Below, one piece after another: positions 1 through 5,041 of a stretch of DNA of 5,041 bases. The notes beneath the pieces were generated by a model. That model had not been told where the DNA came from. It saw only the letters and a list, made by a program, of their open reading frames with translations, and did not search any database. Made by a program: the position numbers and the translations under genes. The stretch comes from an uncultured Eubacteriales bacterium. Lineage in GTDB: Bacteria; Bacillota; Clostridia; Oscillospirales; CAG-272. The stretch is from contig CAKSEM010000114.1 of assembly GCA_934446485.1 (NCBI GenBank), forward strand, positions 1-5,041, given 5' to 3'. Within the stretch, counting starts at the first letter, position 1; the number at the start of each line of letters is the position of its first letter.

Positions 1-735
1 CGCAGCGAGCATACGGTCAACGAAATAAGCAAAATCCTCGGGACTGCCGAATCTCGCACTGGGCGCATAATAACCTGTGATCTGATATCCCCAAGAGCCG
101 TCGAACGGGTGCTCCATAATCGGTAGAAGCTCTACATGAGTATATCCCATGTCAGAAAGATACGGTGCAAGCTGATCTGCTGTCTCGCGGTAGCCGAGAT
201 AATTCTCTCCTCCCGCAGTGCTCCTTCCCTCGCGAGTTCGCCACGATCCGAGGTGCATCTCGTATATGTTGATCGGCGACGGGCAGAAGTGACCTCTATC
301 AGACCTGATAATCGCTCTTCTGTGCTCCATCCATCCGCCGTCATGCCACGTATATCCGAGTTCGTCCGAGACAACGGATGCCGTATGTCCGAGAGTCTCG
401 GAGGCTCTTGCATACGGATCCGCCTTGAGGTACGTTTTCCCGTCGCGACCGGTAACCGAATATTTGTACTTCATTCCGATAAAACCAGAGTGCGATCTAA
501 GCGTCAGTTCCCAAACTCCGCCGTCACTGACCCTCTCCATGGACCGTGCGATATCCCAACCGGTCATATCGCTCACAAGCCCGACCGAAACAGCATTCGG
601 TGCCCACACGCGAAAAGTGCACAAACACTCATCCCCGACACTCGATATATGCGCGCCGAGATAACGGTATGCCGTAAAATTGGTTCCCTGATGGAACAGA
701 TACACCTGATAGTTTTCCGATTCGGATCGATCCAT
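1..735 (-). CDS. glgB: 1,4-alpha-glucan branching enzyme, N-terminal part (runs off the left edge)
   Basis: Glycogen branching enzyme, which cuts alpha-1,4-glucan chains and rejoins them through alpha-1,6 bonds during cytosolic glycogen synthesis. Reading leftwards from ATG 735-733, the frame is open for 245 codons to base 1. The family is usually about 620-750 residues, so roughly the first third is present. Seen: a CBM48-like beta-sandwich around residues 37-110 (CTFRVWAPNA, then a GMKYKYSVTG segment and LKADPYA), the linker INIYEMHLGSW at 155-165, and the start of the GH13 barrel (LSDMGYTHVELLPIMEHPF, followed by SWGYQITGYYAPSARFG to about 230). The catalytic Asp/Glu/Asp residues would lie beyond the edge. 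The N-terminus lacks the extra N1 domain of the long E. coli-type enzymes. The start is fixed by GGAGGTGA 6 nt upstream (742-749). No other glycogen gene is visible, so operon context is unknown. The identification is firm; whether the enzyme is intact cannot be judged. Confidence 0.95.
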   Translation of the reverse strand, partial: MDRSESENYQVYLFHQGTNFTAYRYLGAHISSVGDECLCTFRVWAPNAVSVGLVSDMTGWDIARSMERVSDGGVWELTLRSHSGFIGMKYKYSVTGRDGKTYLKADPYARASETLGHTASVVSDELGYTWHDGGWMEHRRAIIRSDRGHFCPSPINIYEMHLGSWRTREGRSTAGGENYLGYRETADQLAPYLSDMGYTHVELLPIMEHPFDGSWGYQITGYYAPSARFGSPEDFAYFVDRMLAA

Positions 736-741
736 ATGCAG

Positions 742-749
742 TCACCTCC
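742..749 (-). promoter_or_regulatory. glgB ribosome binding site
   Basis: On the minus strand this reads GGAGGTGA, a near-perfect anti-16S match, 6 nt before ATG 735-733. It selects that start over the out-of-frame ATG at 788. Confidence 0.85.
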
Positions 750-807
750 GATTCTGTCCGACGGCACAAGCGCCGCCCGAAATATCATTATTCACCTACT
801 TGAGTAT

Positions 808-836
808 ATTATAGTACAACTGTGATCCCGAATCAA
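808..836 (-). promoter_or_regulatory. sigma-A promoter for glgB
   Basis: The minus strand has TTGATT (831-836), a 17-bp spacer and TATAAT (808-813), a perfect -10 box. Transcription would start near base 801, giving a 5' leader of about 65 nt before glgB. A 10-bp palindrome, CAAAATTTTG, lies at 846-855, ten bases upstream of the -35. It could be an A/T-rich UP-like element or chance. Confidence 0.8.
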
Positions 837-981
837 CGGAAACTGCAAAATTTTGTGCCGCGTTTATGTTAATTCTGTGAAAACCGGCGGGTATAATCTC
901 GCGATACGGCACAGCGCCAAACGACTTAGCCATATACACGACGGCAGACATTCAAAAACGCACGGATATCAACCACAGCCT

Positions 982-1041
982 CATAAGATCTATCCTCTGC
1001 AGCGCCGCATAAGTGTACCCGGTTCTCGCATAAGTACCCGG
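982..1041. repeat. three CATAAG-containing direct repeats
   Basis: CATAAG occurs on the plus strand at 982-987, 1008-1013 and 1029-1034. Copies two and three share a longer core, CGCATAAG-(TG)-TACCCGG, at 1006-1022 and 1027-1041, starting 21 bp apart with a 2-base indel between them. The first copy is degenerate (CATAAGATCTATCC). The 21-bp spacing is about two helical turns, as for side-by-side protein binding sites, but a short local duplication explains it equally well. Confidence 0.6.
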
Positions 1042-1060
1042 GTTTATATTAAATAACCCG
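1039..1060. repeat. short inverted repeat CGGGTT/AACCCG
   Basis: Arms CGGGTT (1039-1044) and AACCCG (1055-1060) are separated by a 10-base A/T loop. The left arm overlaps a CCCGGG palindrome (1037-1042) and the end of the last CATAAG repeat. There is no T-run directly after either side, so I do not call it a terminator. Confidence 0.45.
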
Positions 1061-1136
1061 ATTTGTATCTACAGTTTTTCAGTCGTTCGCCACTGCTCCT
1101 ACGCCGTCGCTTCAGATAAGAGTGCGATCCGTTCGC

Positions 1137-1182
1137 AAAAAACAGCCTGACGGCGCGCATCAGAGATGCATAAACGTCAGGC
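1137..1182 (-). terminator. rho-independent terminator of the DNA glycosylase gene
   Basis: On the minus strand an 8-bp stem, GCCTGACG (1175-1182) with CGTCAGGC (1145-1152), is followed by TG and six Ts (1142-1137). A nested GCAT/ATGC hairpin (1157-1160 with 1166-1169) sits in the 22-base loop. The upstream arm lies inside the last codons of the glycosylase gene, and its stop codon (1162-1160) lies in the loop. Confidence 0.85.
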
Positions 1183-1780
1183 GTTCTAGTCTGTCATCAG
1201 GCGGCAGAAAGAAACGCCACGGATTTGTGACGTCTTCTCCCGCATAATCGATATTTATGCGCCGTCCCGTCAGAATTTCGGATGGCTTATATCCACAGTC
1301 GGATATAAATATCCGATCTCCGTCAAGCGGCTCGGTATCATACGAGCGATCGATACCCATGGCACGGCATAGTCTGCCCGGACCGTCGGCTGTATGTATC
1401 GCCGCACTGCGCCCGCTGCCGCGTCGCTCACGCATAATATTTATCCCGAGCAAGGGGATGATGCCGCGGATAAGTACCGCATGCGGAATATCCGAGCGGT
1501 TCACAACGACATTCATGCAGGAATACATCCCGTATATCAGATAGACATAAGCATGTCCGCCATCCATGTACATGGTTTCGGTACGGCGCGTCCGTCTGCC
1601 GCCGAAGGCATGAGACGCGCGATCGGTCACACCCATATAAGCCTCTGTCTCGCTTATAATGCCTGCCGTCAAAGCTCTGTCCGACTGTGTTACGAGCACA
1701 CAGCCGAGAAGCCTGCGTGCTGCATCCACAGCATCACATTCACGGTAAAAAGACATAGGCAGCTTTGATGCAAGATCCAT
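1160..1780 (-). CDS. 3-methyladenine DNA glycosylase, AAG/MPG family
   Basis: A monofunctional base-excision repair enzyme that flips out and removes alkylated or deaminated purines (3-methyladenine, hypoxanthine), leaving an abasic site. It has 206 residues, normal for bacterial members. By comparison with human AAG: Glu46 in ETEAYMG corresponds to the water-activating Glu125, Tyr48 and His57 (RASHAFGG) to Tyr127/His136, and Tyr80 and Tyr83 in YVYLIYGMYSCMN to Tyr159 and the intercalating Tyr162. Asn90 corresponds to Asn169 and Arg105 (VLIRGIIP) to Arg182. GPGRLCRAMGI (133-143) and INIDYAGEDVTNPWRFF (175-191) are also typical. An in-frame GTG at 1813 would add 11 residues, but GGAGG at 1786-1790 sits five bases before ATG 1780 and fixes that start. 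The gene lies 123 bp after lexA on the same strand with no clear promoter of its own, which suggests at least partial read-through from lexA. It looks intact. Confidence 0.95.
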   Translation of the reverse strand: MDLASKLPMSFYRECDAVDAARRLLGCVLVTQSDRALTAGIISETEAYMGVTDRASHAFGGRRTRRTETMYMDGGHAYVYLIYGMYSCMNVVVNRSDIPHAVLIRGIIPLLGINIMRERRGSGRSAAIHTADGPGRLCRAMGIDRSYDTEPLDGDRIFISDCGYKPSEILTGRRINIDYAGEDVTNPWRFFLPPDDRLERLTFMHL

Positions 1781-1783
1781 TCC

Positions 1784-1790
1784 CACCTCC
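1784..1790 (-). promoter_or_regulatory. ribosome binding site deciding the glycosylase start
   Basis: GGAGGTG on the minus strand, with GGAGG five bases before ATG 1780-1778. It lies inside the longer GTG-initiated frame and argues for the shorter 206-residue product. Confidence 0.85.
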
Positions 1791-1903
1791 GGTAATATCG
1801 CGAAATAGGCCACTGAACTAATCTAAAGGAAACTGCTCACAGCACACTGCCGCAGCACCGTTTTACATAATGCAGGTGCGTATTTGCCGATCGCATCAAC
1901 GCG

Positions 1904-2518
1904 TCAGTCGTACGACCTTACTACGCCTATCACTCTACCGAGTATCATAAGGCTGTCTACGATGATCGGATCCATCGTTTTGTTCTGCGGCTGCAGACGA
2001 TAGTGTCCGCGCTCACGATAGAATGTCTTGACCGTCGCCTCATCCTCAATAAGAGCCACAACTATCTCACCGTTCTCAGCCGCGGGAGTCTTTTCAACTA
2101 TTACTATGTCCCCGTCAAGGATCCCGGCATCTATCATACTCGTTCCGGTAACACGCAGCGCAAAAAGCTGTCGTCCGAGCAGCTTGCCTCCGAAAGGATA
2201 TGTAACATATCCCTCCCTGTTTTCTTCCGCGAGGATCGGAAGCCCCGCCGTGACACGACCGAGGATCGGCACCAGCACGTGCGGTGTCGGGTTCGAGCCG
2301 GACACGAGCGAATCCACCCTCAGCGTTCTGCTCTTCCCGTTTTCCTTCTGAATATATCCCTTACGCTCAAGCTTTTCGAGATACGTGTGCACAGTCGATG
2401 TACTCTTGATCCCGAGATCGCGCCGTATATCTCTGATGGACGGAGAGTATCCGTTGTGCGAAATATTCTCCTTGATGTAGTCGAGGATCATTTGTTCTTT
2501 ATCACTTAACGTCGTCAT
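1904..2518 (-). CDS. lexA: LexA SOS repressor (self-cleaving)
   Basis: The repressor of the SOS DNA-damage regulon. It dimerises on SOS boxes and cuts itself when stimulated by RecA filaments on single-stranded DNA. The product has 204 residues, the usual length. Seen: an N-terminal winged helix-turn-helix (about 1-68) with SPSIRDIRRDLGIKS and STVHTYLEKLERKGYI, a linker, then the S24 protease/dimerisation domain. The scissile bond is Ala91-Gly92 in GRVTAGLP, the nucleophile is Ser127 in VTGTSMIDAG, and the general-base lysine is Lys164 in EATVKTFYRE, so all catalytic parts are present. The frame is open up to 2641, but the extra 41 residues overlap the promoter's -10 region and match nothing. 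ATG 2518 gives the family-typical start MTTLSDKEQ, with GGAAAGG ten bases upstream (2529-2535). An SOS box overlaps its promoter, indicating autoregulation. The DNA glycosylase gene follows in the same direction. Confidence 0.97.
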   Translation of the reverse strand: MTTLSDKEQMILDYIKENISHNGYSPSIRDIRRDLGIKSTSTVHTYLEKLERKGYIQKENGKSRTLRVDSLVSGSNPTPHVLVPILGRVTAGLPILAEENREGYVTYPFGGKLLGRQLFALRVTGTSMIDAGILDGDIVIVEKTPAAENGEIVVALIEDEATVKTFYRERGHYRLQPQNKTMDPIIVDSLMILGRVIGVVRSYD

Positions 2519-2608
2519 ATAGCACTTGCCTTTCCTGCAGCCGTCGCGCCGATACTGGCGGGCGAGCATCCAACTCTTCTGATATTCTCGTGACAACTTA
2601 CCGACTGT

Positions 2609-2638
2609 ATTATAGCACAAACACGGCACAAATGTAAA
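2609..2638 (-). promoter_or_regulatory. sigma-A promoter for lexA
   Basis: The minus strand has TTTACA (2633-2638, 5/6 match), an 18-bp spacer and a perfect TATAAT (2609-2614). Transcription would start near 2602, giving a leader of about 84 nt to the ATG at 2518. The -35 box is overlapped by the SOS box at 2635-2648. Confidence 0.8.
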
Positions 2639-2648
2639 CACATGTTCG
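2635..2648 (-). promoter_or_regulatory. LexA operator (Gram-positive SOS box)
   Basis: The minus strand reads CGAACATGTGTTTA. This matches the Bacillus/Clostridium SOS box CGAACRNRYGTTYC at 13 of 14 positions; only the last base differs. It overlaps the -35 of the lexA promoter, where bound LexA would block RNA polymerase, as expected for autoregulation. It lies about 45 bp upstream of the -35 of the divergent glycosyltransferase promoter, so it probably does not repress that gene. Confidence 0.85.
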
Positions 2649-2660
2649 ATTATTTACAGA

Positions 2661-2679
2661 TTGTTCAAATCATTTGTTC
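2661..2679. repeat. TTGTTC direct repeat around an 11-bp palindrome
   Basis: TTGTTC occurs at 2661-2666 and 2674-2679, enclosing CAAATCATTTG (2666-2676). It sits 14-32 bp upstream of the glycosyltransferase -35 box, a position where an activator could bind. On the minus strand it shows two GAACAA half-sites, but neither has a second half to make an SOS box. Confidence 0.35.
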
Positions 2680-2692
2680 TGCGCACGGACGA

Positions 2693-2721
2693 TTGACAAG
2701 GTGTAGCATCCGTGATAGAAT
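2693..2721 (+). promoter_or_regulatory. sigma-A promoter for the glycosyltransferase gene
   Basis: A perfect TTGACA (2693-2698), a 17-bp spacer and TAGAAT (2716-2721, 5/6). Start near 2728, giving a short leader of about 30 nt. It is divergent from the lexA promoter, with the two -35 boxes 54 bp apart. Confidence 0.85.
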
Positions 2722-2757
2722 CAATAAAAAATTACCGTTTGAAGGGATGTTGCAATA

Positions 2758-3627
2758 ATGCTTTGCGAATATTCTATCCTGCCGCCGGAATATTCTATCC
2801 TGCCGCCGGAATATTCTGTCCTGCTGCCGGTCAGATTTGACGAATCGCCCGATCACCTTGATGCCGCCCTCAAAAGTGTACTCGGGCAGACAGTTCCGGC
2901 AAAAGAGATCATTGTAATAATTGATGGTGATCCGTCCGAAGCTCTGATGCGGCTCACCGACGCATATTCGGACCGCAGCGAAATTCGCACGGTGGTAATC
3001 CCGAAAAAACAAAGTCTCGGCGCTGTCCTGAATGTCGGGCTCACTTATGTTGATACGCCGCTTATAATGCGTATGGACTCCGACGACATATCCTTGCCGT
3101 ACCGCGCCGAAATTTTGCTTGGGATGTTCGCATCATCCGACGACAGAGAATCACCTGCCGCAGTCGGCACACAAATCGAGGAGTTTTCGGAGGACGGCGA
3201 GGGTGCCGTGCGCTGTGTCCCGCTGGCTCACGCTGAAATAGTAAAGACCGCCAAGCACCGTAACCCCATGAACCATGTGACTGTAATGCTGCGGGCGGAC
3301 GCACTGCGTGCTGTCGGCGGTTATCCCGAGATCCCGGGTTTTGAAGATTATTGCCTTTGGGGGCGACTGATTGCCGCCGGATACCGTCTTGAAAATCACT
3401 GCAATATAACCGTGCGCGTGCGAACGGACGGATTTTGTCGCAGACGCGGCGGCATACAGTATTTCAAGCATACGATAGAAGCTGAGCGTTATCTGCACAG
3501 GCTCGGGATCGTATCATCGGCTGCGAAAGCTGTAAACCTTGTCTCGAGATTTGTGCTTGAGGTAATGGCTCCTCCGTCGCTCAGAGGCCTGATATACCGC
3601 CGATTTTTGAGGTGGAAGCCCCACTGA
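2758..3627 (+). CDS. family 2 glycosyltransferase, AmsE-like
   Basis: Probably transfers a sugar from a nucleotide-sugar donor onto a growing cell-surface or exopolysaccharide chain at the inner face of the membrane; donor and acceptor cannot be read from sequence. It has 289 residues in one GT-A domain. Seen: first beta strand YSVLLPV at 19-25, LKSVLGQTVPAKEIIVIIDG at 38-57, the metal/nucleotide-binding MRMDSDD at 104-110, KHRNPMNHVTVMLR at 166-179, and FEDYCLWGRLIAAGY at 195-209 with the Glu-Asp that usually supplies the catalytic base. RRRGGIQYFK (228-237) and the C-terminal RGLIYRRFLRW are typical of the AmsE/EpsE group. The start is ATG 2758 with GAAGGG at 2741-2746 (11-nt spacing, a little long); no other in-frame Met exists before the core. 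Odd: residues 4-24 are three copies of a seven-residue unit (EYSILPP, EYSILPP, EYSVLLP), so the first strand has been multiplied. There are no hydrophobic membrane spans. It has its own promoter and no neighbouring polysaccharide genes. Confidence 0.9.
   Translation: MLCEYSILPPEYSILPPEYSVLLPVRFDESPDHLDAALKSVLGQTVPAKEIIVIIDGDPSEALMRLTDAYSDRSEIRTVVIPKKQSLGAVLNVGLTYVDTPLIMRMDSDDISLPYRAEILLGMFASSDDRESPAAVGTQIEEFSEDGEGAVRCVPLAHAEIVKTAKHRNPMNHVTVMLRADALRAVGGYPEIPGFEDYCLWGRLIAAGYRLENHCNITVRVRTDGFCRRRGGIQYFKHTIEAERYLHRLGIVSSAAKAVNLVSRFVLEVMAPPSLRGLIYRRFLRWKPH
2767..2829 (+). repeat. 21-bp in-frame tandem repeat, three copies
   Basis: Units lie at 2767-2787, 2788-2808 and 2809-2829, each encoding seven residues (EYSILPP twice, then EYSVLLP). 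The first two are identical over 21 bases; the third differs at two positions. The third joins the conserved glycosyltransferase core and is probably the ancestral copy. Near-identity suggests recent expansion by slippage or unequal exchange. Confidence 0.95.
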
Positions 3628-3650
3628 CGGTCTGCACGAAAAATGACCGT
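3627..3650 (+). terminator. possible weak terminator after the glycosyltransferase gene
   Basis: Arms ACGGTC (3627-3632, beginning on the last base of the TGA stop) and GACCGT (3645-3650) enclose a 12-base loop and are followed only by TTTACCCTT. A six-pair stem and poor T-run make it a weak candidate; the next promoter starts seven bases later. Confidence 0.35.
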
Positions 3651-3656
3651 TTACCC

Positions 3657-3685
3657 TTGACTTCGGACGCAGCTCATGGTACAAT
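3657..3685 (+). promoter_or_regulatory. sigma-A promoter for the MFS transporter gene
   Basis: TTGACT (3657-3662, 5/6), a 17-bp spacer and TACAAT (3680-3685, 5/6). Predicted start near 3692, directly at the 18-bp palindrome, leaving a leader of about 96 nt before the ATG at 3788. Confidence 0.8.
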
Positions 3686-3692
3686 ATCCCTC

Positions 3693-3710
3693 ACTGTGCC
3701 GCGGCACAGT
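3693..3710 (+). promoter_or_regulatory. perfect 18-bp palindrome, likely repressor operator
   Basis: ACTGTGCCG followed directly by its reverse complement CGGCACAGT, with no mismatch. It begins seven bases after the -10 box, so it covers the likely transcription start, a standard position for a repressor operator. As RNA it could form a 7-bp hairpin with a CGCG loop, so a role in mRNA 5'-end stability is an alternative. It has no T-run, so it is not a terminator. A second small palindrome, GTATC-AAA-GATAC, overlaps its end at 3709-3721. No regulator gene is present in the window. Confidence 0.65.
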
Positions 3711-3787
3711 ATCAAAGATACGGCAGATCCATATAATGTATTATGGCAGCGGCTTCCGATCACACCTCAGAAAGGCACGGTCAACAT

Positions 3788-5008
3788 ATGTCGAAAAATT
3801 ACAAGAGCACGCTCTGGGCGTGCTATCTCGGATACATCACGCAGGCGATAACCGTAAATCTTGCAACGCTCTTTTTCGTCATTTTCCGCAAGGATTTCGG
3901 CATAACCTATACCGAACTCGGCAGCATAGTCCTCATAACATTCGTTATTCAGATCATTGTAGATGCGTCCATGATGAAGCTGACATATGTGATCGGATAC
4001 CGAACCTCGGCAATACTGGCTCACGTGTTTTCGCTGGTCGGGCTCGTGCTTCTCGGCATCCTGCCGCGGATAATGCAGCCGTTTTGCGGTCTCTTGATAT
4101 CAATACTGTTCTATTCCGTCGGCGGCGGAATGACTGAGGTAATAATCAGCCCGATAGTCGATTCGCTCCCGGGGGACGCAAAAGCGTCCGGCATGTGCCT
4201 TCTTCACTCATTCTATTCGTGGGGACAGGTCGCGGTTGTTCTCATTACTACCGTACTGCTAAAGCTCGTCGGTGAAGGACTGTGGTACATCATACCGCCC
4301 GTCTGGGCTGTGATTCCGCTCTTTAACATATTTATGTTTTCTCGGGTTCCGCTCGTTGATATACCTCCCGAAGAATCCGGATCGCGCATCACCTCCTACC
4401 TCCGCACTCCGCTCATATACGGTGCCATAATACTTATGATATGCGGCGGTGCCTCCGAAATGGCAATGTCTCAGTGGGCATCTCTCTTTGCCGAAAGCGG
4501 ACTCGGCGTAACAAAGATAGTCGGAGATCTCCTCGGTCCGTGCCTGTTCGCCGTAAATATGGGGATCGGCAGAACCGTATACGGAATCTGCGGCAAGCGC
4601 ATCAACATGAAAGCTGCCCTCTTCTCGTGCAGCATTTTCACGCTTACCTGCTATATGCTGACGGTGTTTTCCGGCTCTGCCGTACTGTCGCTCATCGGAT
4701 GCTCGCTGTGCGGACTCGGTGTATCGCTGATGTGGCCCGGAGTCCTAAGCATGACATCTTCCGAATACGGCACAATGACGAGTCCTGCTCTCTTCGCCTT
4801 TCTCGCACTTGCAGGCGACATCGGATGCTCGCTCGGTCCGTGGATCACAGGTAAAGTATCTGATGTATATATCGCTGCCGGCACCGCCGCATCGTCCGGC
4901 GGTGCAATACGCACAGGGCTTCTTGCAGCATCTATATTTCCGGCACTCATGGTTGCGGTTTCGTTCATATTCCTCATTTGCAAACGACGTACGGAGGATC
5001 TCAAATAA
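3788..5008 (+). CDS. major facilitator superfamily (MFS) transporter
   Basis: An integral membrane secondary transporter of 406 residues, the normal size for a 12-helix MFS protein. Approximate hydrophobic segments: 9-31, 43-60, 72-90, 97-117, 140-160, 166-185, 208-228, 242-262, 276-294, 298-320, 331-352 and 378-398, with the usual hydrophilic central loop near 188-206 (DIPPEESGSR). A degenerate MFS loop 2-3 signature is visible in VDASMMKLTYVIGYR (58-72), and a second-half counterpart in GRTVYGICGKRINMK (261-275). SPIVDSLP (121-128) and LLHSFYSWGQVAVV (138-151) resemble a group of sugar-permease-like MFS proteins common in clostridia; I infer possible carbohydrate or metabolite transport, but substrate and direction are not readable. 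The frame is open from ATG 3743, but that start has no ribosome binding site. ATG 3788 gives MSKNYKS leading straight into helix 1, with AAAGG at 3771-3775 (12-nt spacing, weak). A strong promoter and palindromic operator precede it. It stops at TAA 5006-5008, 33 bases before the edge, and I see no terminator there. Confidence 0.88.
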   Translation: MSKNYKSTLWACYLGYITQAITVNLATLFFVIFRKDFGITYTELGSIVLITFVIQIIVDASMMKLTYVIGYRTSAILAHVFSLVGLVLLGILPRIMQPFCGLLISILFYSVGGGMTEVIISPIVDSLPGDAKASGMCLLHSFYSWGQVAVVLITTVLLKLVGEGLWYIIPPVWAVIPLFNIFMFSRVPLVDIPPEESGSRITSYLRTPLIYGAIILMICGGASEMAMSQWASLFAESGLGVTKIVGDLLGPCLFAVNMGIGRTVYGICGKRINMKAALFSCSIFTLTCYMLTVFSGSAVLSLIGCSLCGLGVSLMWPGVLSMTSSEYGTMTSPALFAFLALAGDIGCSLGPWITGKVSDVYIAAGTAASSGGAIRTGLLAASIFPALMVAVSFIFLICKRRTEDLK

Positions 5009-5041
5009 TATATTCTCGGTAATTTCACTTCCGGCAGGATC

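Larger units (their letters stand above)
837..1136. other. 300-base stretch with no recognised gene
   Basis: This lies between the glgB promoter and the terminator of the glycosylase gene. The longest frame (853-1056, plus, 67 codons) has no good ribosome binding site and a composition unlike its neighbours, with no motif I recognise. I see no tRNA or known riboswitch fold. A TATAAT at 892-897 on the plus strand has only a poor -35 (TTAATT, 17 bp upstream) and no gene behind it. The one notable structure is the repeat cluster at 982-1060, listed separately. The stretch could be a decayed gene or a regulatory region for glgB. Confidence 0.6.

Noticed and set aside
573..788. Minus-strand 71-codon frame from ATG 788, with AGGTG nearby and downstream of the glgB promoter
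   Set aside because: It is out of frame with glgB and overlaps its real N-terminal coding sequence. The sequence has no recognisable fold, and the much better ribosome binding site belongs to ATG 735.
136..825. Long plus-strand frame (229 codons)
   Set aside because: It is antisense to glgB, whose minus-strand translation matches branching enzyme throughout. The plus-strand product has no recognisable motifs.
853..1056. Plus-strand 67-codon frame in the intergenic region, with TATAAT at 892-897
   Set aside because: The TATAAT lies inside the frame, the -35 is poor, there is no ribosome binding site, and the product resembles nothing I know.
1781..1813. GTG start giving an 11-residue extension of the DNA glycosylase
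   Set aside because: A strong GGAGG motif lies within the extension, correctly placed for ATG 1780. The extension itself has no good ribosome binding site.
1811..1903. Terminator between lexA and the DNA glycosylase gene
   Set aside because: Small stems such as GCACC/GGTGC and CTGC-rich repeats are present, but none is followed by a convincing T-run on the minus strand.
2519..2641. 41-residue N-terminal extension of LexA
   Set aside because: It would start upstream of the predicted transcription start and overlap the promoter. The family starts at the MTTLSDKEQ Met.
2747..2758. Three-codon upstream frame (ATG TTG CAA TAA) overlapping the glycosyltransferase ATG
   Set aside because: Its ATG directly follows the GAAGGG motif, leaving no room for initiation. 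It is most likely a chance feature.
2665..3012. Minus-strand frame with RRQDRIF repeats
   Set aside because: It is the antisense reading of the 21-bp tandem repeat in the glycosyltransferase gene.
3676..4137. Plus-strand 153-codon frame at the start of the transporter region
   Set aside because: It overlaps the promoter, the palindrome and the transporter's first helices in another frame. The transporter frame shows clear membrane-protein composition.

Overview
The window looks like chromosomal DNA from a Gram-positive, clostridia-like bacterium (Firmicutes). I infer this from four things: strong Shine-Dalgarno sequences, textbook sigma-A promoters with 17-18 bp spacers, a Bacillus/Clostridium-type SOS box in front of lexA, and glgB, lexA and AmsE-type glycosyltransferase proteins of the kinds common in gut clostridia. 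This is inference from style; no rRNA or other taxonomic marker is present.

Layout, left to right. (1) 1-735, minus strand: the N-terminal third or so of a glycogen branching enzyme (glgB) that runs off the left edge, with a near-consensus promoter at 808-836. (2) About 837-1136: a 300-base stretch with no convincing gene. It holds a small cluster of CATAAG direct repeats next to a short inverted repeat. (3) 1160-1780, minus: a complete AAG/MPG-type 3-methyladenine DNA glycosylase. Its rho-independent terminator folds back over the end of the coding sequence. (4) 1904-2518, minus: a complete LexA repressor with an intact self-cleavage site and Ser/Lys dyad. Its promoter overlaps a 13/14 match to the SOS box. 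lexA and the glycosylase gene are in tandem with no clear promoter or strong terminator between them, so they may form an SOS-controlled repair unit ending at the 1137-1182 terminator. (5) 2758-3627, plus: a GT2 (AmsE-like) glycosyltransferase, divergent from lexA and with its own strong promoter. A 21-bp in-frame tandem repeat has multiplied the first beta strand of the protein. (6) 3788-5008, plus: a 12-helix MFS transporter. Its consensus promoter is followed at the expected transcription start by a perfect 18-bp palindrome, probably a repressor operator.

The genes do not form one pathway. The window holds two repair/SOS genes flanked by carbohydrate-related genes: glycogen branching, glycan synthesis and a transporter of unknown substrate. 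I see no mobile element, CRISPR array, tRNA/rRNA or obviously new multi-gene system. The most interesting points are regulatory or small-scale: the SOS box and possible lexA-glycosylase coupling, the transporter operator palindrome, the glycosyltransferase tandem repeat, and the unexplained repeats at 982-1060.
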